From the NCBI GenBank assembly GCA_022376465.1, contig JACDTU010000039.1:1-44119 (forward strand): a DNA stretch of 44,119 bases, written 5' to 3'. The notes under the pieces were generated by a model. The model did not search any database, was not told the origin of the DNA, and saw only the letters and a list, made by a program, of their open reading frames with translations. Positions 17,801-26,186 of the stretch are shown piece by piece (positions within the stretch are counted from its first letter, which is position 1; every line of letters begins with the position of its first letter). Both the position numbers and the translations under genes were made by a program. The DNA is from Cubamyces lactineus. Lineage: Eukaryota; Basidiomycota; Agaricomycetes; Polyporales; Polyporaceae.

Positions 17801-19109
17801 GGTATACGTTCCACCAGATAATCAATTGTATCGTGATATAGTCAAGATGCATCACGACGCACCAATTATGGGACACCCAGGAGTCCAGAAAACCTACGAT
17901 CTGGTTAAACGGGAATATATGTGGCCAGGCATGCGGAAATTCATTGTGCAATACGTCAAAGGTTGCGCCGCTTGCCAAACAAGCAAGGTCAATACGCATC
18001 CCATTAAACCAGGCTTAATTCCCATTCAACACAGTGGGGATACTAGGCCTTTTCGGACAATTACCATGGATTATATCACGGATCTACCAGAGTCGGATGG
18101 ATTTAATGCCATTCAAGTGGTAGTCGACCATGATGTATCCAAGGCAGCAGTATTTTCCCCTTGCACCAAGAATATTACGGCTGAAGGAGCCATGGATATT
18201 CTGCAAAGGGATGTATATCGCAGATTCGGACTACCCGCGAAGGTCATCTCGGATCGAGGACCGCAATTCATCTCCAAGGCATTCAAAGAATTACACAACA
18301 GCCTCGGAATTGAAACGGCACTCAGCACGGCCTACCATCCTCAGACAGATGGGGAAACGGAGCGAGTAAATCAAGAACTCGACTTAGCACTTCGGCTCTA
18401 CTGTGCTAATAATCCGGAGAACTGGGCCAAACTGCTGCCTCAATTCGAATTCGCGCACAATCAGCGGACACACTCTGTCACGGGAAAATCCCCGTTTGAG
18501 CTACTCTACGGGTTTCAGCCAGAGGCCGTTGGGACAGTCCGAACAACCCCAAAGCATCCAAGTACGGGGCAGAGGCTTCAAAGTCTTCAGGAAGCCAGGG
18601 AGAATACAATAGCTGCGCACGCGCAGGCCGCCGCAGCTATGTCAAGAAGGCTCCCCGCTGCTCAAGTTCCGCTGAAGCTTGGAGACAAGGTTCTTCTCGA
18701 TACAAAGAACCTCAGGCTTCCATATGTCTCCAGGAAGTTAATTCCAAAACGAGTGGGACCGTTCACGATCGTCAAGGTCTTGGGACCGGTTACATTTAAG
18801 TTAAAACTCCCGGAGAAATGGAAGATACACCCTGTCTTCCACGCAGCGCTACTGACCCCGTACCACACAACTAAGGAACATGGACCAGACTACGTCCGAC
18901 CTCCACCGATTCCCACTCCAGACTCGACGGAAGGAGAGGAATGGGAGGTAGAAGCAATCCTAAGCCACCGTACCCGAGGTACCCGAAAACAGTACCTAGT
19001 GGCTTGGAAGGGTTGGCCCGCGTCGGAAAATTCTTGGGAACCAGAAAAACATCTCAAGAATGCGCAGTCGATCTTGCGCAACTATAAGAAGAGGCACAAG
19101 TTGTCGTGA
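14817..19109 (+). CDS. E3 gag-pol fusion by deletion: Gag joined to partial RT, RNase H, integrase, chromodomain
   Basis: A single 1,430-codon frame. Residues 1-601 are Gag with its CCHC knuckle but without the last acidic tail. From Gly602 the frame continues in pol at a point equal to pol residue 379. The protease and the RT fingers, including motif A Asp, are lost. YMDD, RNase H, the complete integrase D,D-35-E core and the chromodomain remain. The join is in frame only because the deletion length offsets the normal -1 shift. The product would be an obligate Gag-IN fusion with no RT activity expected. It ends in KKRHKLS like the other copies. Confidence 0.88.
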   Translation: MSSAEPYSCSRLYHLYNSDKARDVYYRESVDKWNFCTNERCPLRYNTKEVPNVKHASALILTHSSQERDITNTHGRQPALVKKPLLAGKATGRINSPRVVSGSFPTSRVGTPKPQESESPKESGPSFKEKGKETEPPKVEDSDKEDETFRTTVEAPEPKIEETIRIKVVVPAPKTEDTRVEAETPEPREEHIQTEVEETKSELEYTGRSATPEFVRKSVPSYMSGTATGESISGAHRYAFTPQGQGSEGERYGSLSSGPAPRATAISGGVINPSGGGGGGGSGRPGGRPDPEPSDPYSPGGGPPGPDPDPEPQEAPGNAPQGHGKGKIKDPEVFNGDRDKTRSFLNQLFLLFTARPHDFVNDYTKVATALSFMEGDNINYWKDITIQRAEEEIRPGVYRGFDSWPVFKRNFLLAFAPVDEVDDSMVNLTTIQLKDYSSVDEFNARFMDLALKGKILDPAAQLALYRNALPEYLLKKISMSYPPPTTIEEWMTRTKEIDHSYHLTEKILANRRGRKAKTSKTRKNVKTVNIEDDSLDINKLSVKERQELQDKGLCFRCRKPGHISRDCPSKPKKPGKPVSRKVRQVTDEDLEDESEEISDEEGDEWKAAFITPSGLFEPTVMFFGLCNAPATFQNMMNDLFRDMLQEGWMVIYMDDILIFSDNVKDHHERTRRALKRLQDSDLFLKAEKCEFDRQEVEFLGSIIRPGVVAMDPVKLKAIIEWEPPKTVKQVQAFLGFGNFYRRFIRDYSKIVRPLTELTKKDQPFLWTPDCQKAFDTLKKRFTEEPILQIPDPEKPFQIECDASKVATGAVLRQQGEDGLWHPCAYLSKSFTPAERNYQIYDRELLAIVRALEAWRHFLQGSPHPTEILSDHKNLTYFRTAQKLNRRQARWHLFLSEFNIVIKHQPGKSLTQADALSRRSGHDGGENDNKDVVLLGPELFAKAVNVELQERIRDSKLRDNSVVEYITLKGKATKRPEFGKPEDWSDDDGILLYKNRVYVPPDNQLYRDIVKMHHDAPIMGHPGVQKTYDLVKREYMWPGMRKFIVQYVKGCAACQTSKVNTHPIKPGLIPIQHSGDTRPFRTITMDYITDLPESDGFNAIQVVVDHDVSKAAVFSPCTKNITAEGAMDILQRDVYRRFGLPAKVISDRGPQFISKAFKELHNSLGIETALSTAYHPQTDGETERVNQELDLALRLYCANNPENWAKLLPQFEFAHNQRTHSVTGKSPFELLYGFQPEAVGTVRTTPKHPSTGQRLQSLQEARENTIAAHAQAAAAMSRRLPAAQVPLKLGDKVLLDTKNLRLPYVSRKLIPKRVGPFTIVKVLGPVTFKLKLPEKWKIHPVFHAALLTPYHTTKEHGPDYVRPPPIPTPDSTEGEEWEVEAILSHRTRGTRKQYLVAWKGWPASENSWEPEKHLKNAQSILRNYKKRHKLS

Positions 19110-19176
19110 AAGACTCAACCCACTTCCCACTGAAATATTTCTTCCAATTTTCTGAACAATTTCTCATATATTCACA

Positions 19177-20472
19177 ATGGTCTACACTCGCACTCAGCTC
19201 ACTGGTCGCCGTTTCTCTGAGGCTTCCAGGCGTAACATCCCTCGTCCCCCCAACTTCATCCGCGAACGACGAACGGTTTTTTATAACCACCTTCCTCGAC
19301 ACACCGTCTCGGCCAACGATGAAGGTACCCTCGCCGACCGCATCGGCTGGGTCATCGTTCACCCTGACCTCTATAGTCACGTCGAGGCAAGGATCGCTCA
19401 TCTTCCCGAGGTCAAGGACCTCATCGACATCTACCGCTCTCTCGCTAGAGCCGCTCCCTCTTATGGAGTTCTCGTCAACTACAATAAGAGAACGTCGGCT
19501 CCTAGGTCGGAGAAGAAGAAGGTAGACCAGGTAGCAAACGAGGCGTACCAAGCGGTGATCCAAGCGGCAGAGAAAGTACTCTCTATGCTCGCTAACCCCC
19601 AGATCGCGGGGGCTCTCTCGGATCTCATGCCCCTTCGCAACCAACACGGCACTCACAGCTGGGGGCATATCTTTTGGCCGCAGCGCCTCGACGATTACCC
19701 GGAGGCTATTGAGGTAGATGAGGATGAAGACGCAGATGTGAGTTCAGTCGGCGGATGGTCAATTCCTTCGACTGATCCCTGGAAGGTATCCACCCCCGAC
19801 CCTGAAGAGGAAGCTATCAAATGGGGTCAGACTTCTACCCAAGAGTCGACTCCTTCCCTGACCTCCTCCAGTTCCGACTCATCCTATTCCGAGGTTGAGT
19901 CTTTCGACCTCTTACCTGAGCTCGAACACCTCGAGCTTAGCACGGTCGACGAAGTCGATGAGCTCCTTGAAGAGGAGTTCCATGAGGCTTTGAAGGTCGC
20001 AGTCAGGGCGCCCTCTCCTCCTCCTCCTCCCCCGACAACGCTCACCAAGAACGTCGAGGAACCCCGAGGACGTTGCGGGTTTTTTCGAGGAACCGGTGAA
20101 GATCGACTCGGATATGTCAACTCCAACGGCGACATCTTTGTCGTTCCCAACAACCCCTTCGGCATCTCGATTACTCGCATTATGGTCGCATACCACCTTC
20201 GATGGCCGGAGGCTTCTGTTCGGACCACCATGGCGGCAGCACTTCTTATCGACGATGTCATCGCTCGTCAAGGTAATTTTCCTGCTTTCAAGATCGAAGC
20301 AGAGCGTACCCCGACAACTTATCGCCAGGCTCTAGGCATGTCGGCGGCAGAGTCGGCGCAGTGGGACTGCATTCGGGCGGTAGGTAATGAGTCTGACCTC
20401 GTCGAGATCTCGTTGGACGTCTTCCGTCCTGAGGTTGTCGAGAGAAACCAGAACATTATTGTGCATGCCTAA
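19177..20472 (+). CDS. ORF4 of E3: unknown retrotransposon protein, 431 aa, divergent subfamily
   Basis: The ATG at 19177 has A at -3 and G at +4 and lies 67 nt after the pol stop. Same layout as ORF4 of E2: Arg-rich N-terminus, helical part, acidic Ser-rich middle, proline run, conserved C-terminal domain from about residue 310. It ends in IIVHA instead of VHL. Many codons differ from E2/N2 only at the third base, while blocks such as the HLPRHTVS and DLYSHVEARI segments are kept. The frame is intact although the upstream pol is broken. Function unknown; no membrane segment. Confidence 0.8.
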   Translation: MVYTRTQLTGRRFSEASRRNIPRPPNFIRERRTVFYNHLPRHTVSANDEGTLADRIGWVIVHPDLYSHVEARIAHLPEVKDLIDIYRSLARAAPSYGVLVNYNKRTSAPRSEKKKVDQVANEAYQAVIQAAEKVLSMLANPQIAGALSDLMPLRNQHGTHSWGHIFWPQRLDDYPEAIEVDEDEDADVSSVGGWSIPSTDPWKVSTPDPEEEAIKWGQTSTQESTPSLTSSSSDSSYSEVESFDLLPELEHLELSTVDEVDELLEEEFHEALKVAVRAPSPPPPPPTTLTKNVEEPRGRCGFFRGTGEDRLGYVNSNGDIFVVPNNPFGISITRIMVAYHLRWPEASVRTTMAAALLIDDVIARQGNFPAFKIEAERTPTTYRQALGMSAAESAQWDCIRAVGNESDLVEISLDVFRPEVVERNQNIIVHA

Positions 20473-20506
20473 GGTCGAGGACGACCTTCAGCGGAGGGGG
20501 AGCTAA
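20471..20506 (+). promoter_or_regulatory. E3 stop-codon hairpin and polypurine tract
   Basis: AAGGTCG-AGGA-CGACCTT (20471-20488), then CAGCGGAGGGGGAGCTAA up to the LTR. The last bases are CTAA instead of CTGA, shared with E4. Confidence 0.75.
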
Positions 20507-21048
20507 TGTTACGAATGTACGATAGGCGTGTTACGAACTTTACGAACTGGTACAGTATCTGCTTCGATCTCTGTACGATACAGATATGGCGGACTCTAGG
20601 ATTCTAGCTACGGTTCTATAAGACAGGAATGGTCTCGTATTATCTAGGACACTCTAGGACTTTCTATGCACAGTCACTTCTGCACAGTGCACAGTTAATT
20701 CCGCGCAGTGCACAGGCGCTTCTGCACAGTCCACAGCAGCACTGCCACAGTGTTACTAGGTTCGACTAGCGCTGACTACTACGTACCAGAAAGTCCGTGT
20801 ATACGCTAGAACATTCCGTCTACAGGCCTGCATACATGTATATAAGAGGCGACGCCATAGAGCGACCCTCAGCTTTCAGTCTCTTCGCGAAATACGACTT
20901 TGGTTGCTCGTTAACTCGCTTTCAACTGTAAATACTACTACGCGCTTATCTTCGACAAGCTAGGGCTAGTAGCTGAATAGATACAAGCTCTCTATTCATT
21001 GACGTCTTAAGGCTTGATAGTTTAAGAGTCACGCTCGAAAGCGTAACA
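20507..21048 (+). repeat. 3' LTR of E3 (542 bp)
   Basis: Looks identical to the 5' LTR (13377-13918) and is followed by the ATACG duplicate. Confidence 0.95.
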
Positions 21049-21053
21049 ATACG

Positions 21054-22411
21054 TCCGCCCAGGGCATGGTCAGTGCCATACAGGGAACAATCGAAGTCGA
21101 AAGAGAAAGGTACGCACGCTGAAATCTGCGTCCCTGCCAACAGCTCACACCCGCGACAGATTGGCGCTGCTCAAAAGTGTACGCGCTTGCGACCCGAATA
21201 AAGTACGGCAGCGAAATGCATTGGGTAAGAGAGTGGCTGCTCTGCAAGACAAAGGCGCGGTGTGCCGTTCACAGTATGATCGTTATGTGAACGAGCATCG
21301 CGTCGCGGCTATGGAGGGCTTACATCGAGCGAAGATGACGTCAAGTACAGATACGGCGCGCGTGTCGAGCGGGAGTACATCATTGCCCCTCGCGTTTCAG
21401 CAGCAAGAAGTTATGGTTTACGAAGCCGCATCAGGTGAGAGCCTCACGATGGTGATGATGTGTGCCCACTGAGCAACGATTACAGGCCTCGAGGAGGACC
21501 TCCTTGAAGATGCGTATCTGGCGGAGTACACGGACATACTACACAGTATTCCAGTTGAGCTGCCATCGACGTATACAGCCGAGATACGAAGTCACCCGGC
21601 GATGGTGTCTGCCGTTTCGATTGAGAGGAAACTTCGAGAAGGACAGGCCAACGACGCTTTGAATGAGCTGCGCGCACATCTCACCGCTCTGTACAGTTTG
21701 GAGGACCTGCAGAAACAAGGGTCCGGACAAGCGCACGGAAAGCGAGTCCGAGCAATGGCAGCAACCGAGGTAACTATAGGCCACCATGCGCGGGACGAAT
21801 ACCGACGCGTGCGCAACATACTGCTGAAGCTTGGCATGCCGGAGGGCGATGAAACGTACCGACCTTTGACGGACAACGACGCGCGGCCGTTCATCGTCTT
21901 CAGTCACCAGCATCAACGCGGCGACAGCAAACGGCCTCCAAGCTGGATTTGGAACGATTTCTCGTTCTTGACGAACCAACAAGATGCTGAGGTTAAGGAC
22001 TACATGTGGCAAAGTAAGAATCCCGAAATGATGTCAGCGGAATGGAAGCTGACCCCGTCCAGAGCTGCGTCCTTTCTGGTTTCGAAGGCGCGCCGCGCGC
22101 GCACGATGGCAAGAGGAAGTATACATGAAGCGCGAGGAGATGTATAGGACTCAGAAGTTCTTCGAATGGCACCGCGCACGGTGGACAGAACGCGCGCAAG
22201 ACGCGGAGGAGGAGGGTCGTAGAGGCGCTGCTGCATTCGCGCGACGGTGGGCTAGGCGGTTTGGCAGAGTACTCAATGCTCATGTACATCTGCAGGCAAA
22301 GCCATCGATACTCGCGCCTGCTGCAAGGGACTCGATGTTTCCCAAATGACATCGACAAGGTGTGTGCTTATTGGCGCGCCTTGCAAACCCTCTTACTGAC
22401 AGGCGCGATAG
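21054..22411 (+). pseudogene. KDZ transposase gene, 3' part, after E3
   Basis: Exons: 21054-21109, 21160-21434, 21486-22013, 22063 to about 22359, and probably 22403-22411 ending in TAG. Introns of 50, 51, 49 and 43 nt are GT-AG, and phases fit through 22063. The product includes the SWIWNDFSFL block and the RARWQEEVYMKREEMYR block, which match the C-terminal part of KDZ proteins. Between about 22205 and 22268 the frame moves by one base. Either a weak 52-nt intron (22216-22267, GTCGTA...GGCAG) is used or there is a one-base frameshift. With all three pieces joined the protein would be near 1,180 residues, a normal length for the family. Confidence 0.75.
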
Positions 22412-23153
22412 AGCGTCGGTTTGACATAGCCACATGGGTAAATGATGCGCGGCGCGCACAGGCTCAACGGATTGTGGGGAGTGTGCTAGGCGAAATAAAG
22501 GGGCGGCGAAGTAGTGTACGAGGAGGGCACATAGGTGTGGTAGCACGCTGATCCGCGCGAGATGGCCGAGAGAAGGGCGCGCGCGCGTATGTCTTCTGCG
22601 GGCGAAGTGAGGAGAAGATCGGAATGGCAATACCCAGGACTGCAGGAGAAATGGGATCATCGTAGGGCCATTGTTTGGACACGTACACGTAGAGCGCTGA
22701 AACGTTGGCCTAACACACTAGGGCACGACGATCATGTATTAGACTGACAGGTGCTGATAGTAGGCTAATACCCCACCGGAGCGACAGCGCGGCACTCAAT
22801 ATTGATGTCGTAGCGGATCGCCCGAGACGTTACAAATGTATGTGGTGGTAACGTGTGAGGTACAGTCGTAGCTCACATTCGGTCGCGCGGTGTGAACGCG
22901 ATTTGTAGACTGACGCAGCTGAACATCCGTGTGCTAGGCGCCCATGTTAGTCCCTGGCTGTGCGCGATTACATGGAGAACCATCGCGCCGGAAGCAAAGC
23001 ATTTGTGTTGGTAAGTGGCCCATGATGTCGACGGGGCATTGACTGCGCTGACAAATACACTAATCATAGGGCTTATTAAAGCTATTGGCGGAGTGTAACA
23101 CTGTCGAGCGGTTGCAACCCAGGTTGTGAAACGGTTGCAACCAAGACTGTCGA
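22412..23153 (+). other. Unique DNA downstream of the KDZ gene
   Basis: No clear gene. It holds a 7-bp inverted repeat ACGTTAC/GTAACGT (22827-22854), a possible two-exon fragment (22972-23129), two copies of CGGTTGCAACC (23109-23119, 23132-23142) and two of CTGTCGA (23101-23107, 23147-23153). The second CTGTCGA directly abuts E4. The 5 bp before E4 are GTCGA. Confidence 0.4.
22972..23129 (+). other. Possible small spliced frame (weak)
   Basis: The ATG at 22972 gives 13 codons up to a good donor GTAAGT (23011). An intron of 59 nt with CTAAT near its end closes at ATAG (23069). The frame then continues for 19 codons to TGA (23127-23129). The splice signals are better than chance, but the product is only 32 residues and resembles nothing I know. 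It may be the last exons of an eroded gene, or chance. Confidence 0.2.
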
Positions 23154-23695
23154 TGTTACGCTTTCGAGTGTGACTCTTAAACTATCAAGCCTTAAGACGT
23201 CAATGAATAGAGAGCTTGTATCTATTCAGCTACTAGCCCTAGCTTGTCGAAGATAAGCGCGTAGTAGTATTTGCAGTTGAAAGCGAGTTAACGAGCAACC
23301 AAAGTCGTATTTCGCGAAGAGACTGAAAGCTGAGGGTCGCTCTATGGCGTCGCCTCTTATATACATGTATGCAGGCCTGTAGACGGAATGTTCTAGCGTG
23401 TACATGGACTTTCTGGTGCGTAGTAGTCAGCGCTAGTCGAACCTAGTAACACTGTGGCAGTGCTGCTGTGGACTGTGCAGAAGCGCCTGTGCACTGCGCG
23501 GAAGTAACTGTGCACTGTGCAGCAGTAACTGTGCATAGAAAGTCCTAGAGAGTCCTAGATAATACGAGACCATTCCTGTCTTTAAGAACCGTAGCTAGAA
23601 TCCTAGAGTCCGCCATATTCGTATAGTACAGAGACAGAAGTAGAGACCATACCAAATCGTACAGTTCGTAAGACGCCTATCGTACATTTGTAACA
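23154..23695 (-). repeat. 3' LTR of E4 (542 bp)
   Basis: Minus strand, starts TGTTACA and ends CGTAACA. Related to the E3 LTR but with scattered substitutions and a different spacing in U3. Its partner is outside the window. Confidence 0.93.
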
Positions 23696-23731
23696 TTAGC
23701 TCCCCCTCCGCTGAAGGTCGTCCTCGACCTT
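23696..23731 (-). promoter_or_regulatory. E4 stop-codon hairpin and polypurine tract
   Basis: Same hairpin (23714-23731) and purine tract (23696-23713) as in E3, on the minus strand. Confidence 0.75.
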
Positions 23732-24244
23732 AGGCATGCACGATAATGTTCTGGTTACGCTCGACGACCTCAGGACGGAAGACGTCCAAAGAGATCTGGA
23801 CGAGGTCAGACACGTTACCTACTGCCCGAATACAATCCCACTGCGCCGATTCCGCCGCCGACATGCCTATAGCCTGGCGATAAGTCGTCGGGGTGCGTTC
23901 GGCCTCGATCTTGAAGGCAGGGAAATTTCCTCGACGAGCGATGACGTCGTCGATAAGGAGAGAGGCTGCCATTGTGGTCCTGACAGAAGCTTCCGGCCAT
24001 CGCAGATGGTATGCGACCATGATCCGAGTGACGGAGATGCCGAAAGGATTGTTGGGGACCACGAAGATGTCGCCGTTGGAATTGACATAGCCAAGTCGAT
24101 CTTCTCCGGTTCCTCGAAAGAAACCGCAGCGTCCGCGAGGTTCTTCAGCGTTCTTAGTGAGAGTCGCTGGTGGGGGAGGAGGAGGAGAGGGTGCCCTAAC
24201 CGCGACCTTCAGGGCTTCGTGGAACTCCTCCTCAAGGAGCTCGT
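23730..24244 (-). pseudogene. ORF4 of E4, C-terminal part (split by N1)
   Basis: From the N1 insertion point to the TAA. It includes the proline run and the conserved C-terminal domain, and ends in IIVHA as in E3. It joins in frame to 33193-33970 when N1 and one CTCGT are removed (Asp-Glu then Leu-Leu-Glu-Glu-Glu). There is no other damage, so the only lesion is the N1 insertion. Confidence 0.85.
24240..24244. repeat. Target-site duplication of N1, left copy (CTCGT)
   Basis: CTCGT flanks N1 on both sides (24240-24244 and 33188-33192). Confidence 0.95.
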
Positions 24245-24794
24245 TGTTACGCTTTCAAGCGTGACTCTTAAACTATCAAGCCTTAAGACGTCAATGAATA
24301 GAGAGCTTGTATCTATTCAGCTACTAGCCCTAGCTTGTCGAAGATAAGCGCGTAGTAGTGTTTGCAGTTGAGAGCGAGTTAACGAGCAACCAAAGTCGTA
24401 TTTCGCGAAGAGACTGAAAGCTGAGGGTCGCTCTATGGCGTCGCCTCTTATATACATGTATACCAGCCTGTAGACGGAACGTTCTAGCGTATACAAGGAC
24501 TTTCTGGTGTGTAGTAGTCAGCGCTAGTCGAACCTAGTAACACTGTGGCAGTGCTGCTGTGTACTGTGCAGAAGCGCTGTGCACTGCGCGGAAGCGACTG
24601 TGCACTGTGCAGAAGTAACTGTGCATGGAAAGTCCTAGAGCATCCTAGATAATACGAGACTGTTCCATAGAATCCGCCATATACAATCGTAGCTGGAGTC
24701 CCAGAGCCTACCATACTTGTATCGTACAGAGTAAGTACTAGAAACCGTTACCAGTTCGTCGAGACGTCGCAATACCTATTGTACATTCGTAACA
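24245..24794 (-). repeat. 3' LTR of N1 (550 bp)
   Basis: TGTTACG...CGTAACA on the minus strand; same as the LTRs of N2. It carries one TGCACAG-type 20-bp unit more than the E1 LTR. Confidence 0.95.
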
Positions 24795-24830
24795 TCAGCT
24801 CCCCCTCCGCTGAAGGTCGTCCTCGACCTT
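24795..24830 (-). promoter_or_regulatory. N1 stop-codon hairpin and polypurine tract
   Basis: Same hairpin (24813-24830) and purine tract (24795-24812) as in N2. Confidence 0.75.
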
Positions 24831-26120
24831 AGAGGTGAACGATAGCATTGTTTCTCTCGACGACCTCAGGATGGAAGACATCCAGGGAGATCTGGACGAG
24901 CTCCGCATCGCTACCTACTGCTCGAATGCAGTCCCATTGAGCAGTCTCTGCCGCCGACATGCCTAAAGCCTCGCGATAAGTAGTCGCGATGCGTTCAGCG
25001 TCGACCTTGAAGGCGGGGTAATTTCCACGCCGGGCGATGACATCGTCGATGAGTAGGGAGGCGGCTTGGGTGGTCCTGACTGAAGCTTCCGGCCATCGGA
25101 GATGGTATGCGACCATGATCCGAACGTCAGAGATGCCGAAGGAACTGTTGGGGACCATGAAAATGTCGCCTCGAGAGTTGATGTATCCGAACCGATCTTC
25201 TCCGGTTCCACGAAAGAAACCGCATCGTCCATGGGGTTCCTCGACGTGCTTGGTGATCGTAGTCGGGGGAGGAGGAGGCGGGGAAGGGGCCCTTACTGCG
25301 ACTTTCAGGGCTTCGTGGAACTCCTCTTCCGAGAGCTCGTCGATCGTGCTAAGCTCTAGTTGTTCGAGCTCAGGGAGTAAGTCGAAAGACTCGACTTCCG
25401 AATAGGAGGAGTCAGAACTTGAGGAGGATAGGGTCGGGGTCGACCCCTCAACTGAAGTCGGACCCCATTTGATGGCTTCCTCCTCAGGATCAGGAGTGGA
25501 AACCTTCCAAGGGTCAGTCGAGGGAATGGACCATCCACCATCCGAGCGTACCTCGTCCTCGTCTTCTTCCTCATCCGAAGAATCGACCTCGATAGCTTGC
25601 GGGTAGTCATCGAGGCGTTGCGGCCAAAAGACATGCCCCCAACTATGCGTACCGTGTTGGTTACGCAGGGGCATCAGGTCCGAGAGTGCTCCCGCGACCT
25701 GAGGGTTAGCGAGCATAGAAATTACTTTCTCTGCCCTTGAACCACTGCCTGATAGGCCTCGCTCGCAACTTGAACTACCTTCTTCTTCTCGGACTTGGGC
25801 GCCGACGTTCTCTGGTTGTGTTTGATGAGAACAGAGTAAGAGGGGGCGGCCCTGGCGAGAGCGCGGTAGACGTCGATGAGGTCCTTGACCTCAGGAAGAT
25901 GGGCAATACGGGCCTCGACATGGCTGTAGAGGTCGGGGTGCACGATGACCCAGCCGACCGATCGGCGAGGGTGCCCTCGTCGTTGCCGAGACGGTGTGTC
26001 GAGGGAGATGGTTGTAGAAAACAGTGCGCCGTGCCCTAATGAAGTTGGGGGGACGGGGAATGTTGCGACGAGTCGCCTCAGAGAAACGACGACCAGTAAG
26101 ACGAGTGTGGTGTAGACCAT
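24829..26120 (-). pseudogene. ORF4 of N1, frameshifted
   Basis: ATG at 26120. Compared with the intact N2 copy, single bases are missing near 26107, 25986, 25957 and 25734, so the frame changes four times. The last 295 codons, from about 25716, are intact and identical to N2. A fifth missing base (near 26133) is in the leader before the ATG. The absence of accompanying substitutions makes sequencing or assembly error a real alternative to mutation. Confidence 0.85.
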
Positions 26121-26186
26121 AGTGAATAGAGGAAAATTTGTTCAGAAAATTCGAAGAGATATTGGGTGAGGAGTGGGTTGAGTCCT

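Larger units (their letters stand above)
13377..21048 (+). mobile_element. E3: internally deleted chromovirus copy (7,672 bp), inserted in the KDZ gene
   Basis: Two 542-bp LTRs that look identical, and 5-bp target duplicates. It has ORF1, a fused gag-pol frame and an intact ORF4. Relative to N2 about 1,232 bp are missing (equivalent to 37764-38995): the gag tail, the frameshift signal, the protease and the first part of the RT. Short homology (AGAGG) lies at the junction. Its ORF4 and U3 belong to a different subfamily from E2 and N1/N2. Without protease and RT motif A it should be non-autonomous, yet its LTRs show no age. Confidence 0.95.

Noticed and set aside
21110..21143. Acceptor at 21143 for the first KDZ intron after E3
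   Set aside because: It would lead to an in-frame stop. The acceptor at 21159 gives a 50-nt intron and keeps the frame open.
22014..22037. A 24-nt intron or a frameshift in the KDZ 3' part
   Set aside because: A 49-nt intron (22014-22062) with a CTGAC site and a CCAG acceptor gives the correct phase and the family-typical sequence after it.
1299..23153. Terminal inverted repeats of a KDZ transposon around the gene
   Set aside because: I compared the unique DNA at both ends by eye and found no convincing pair. The true ends may lie under E1 and E4 or outside the window.
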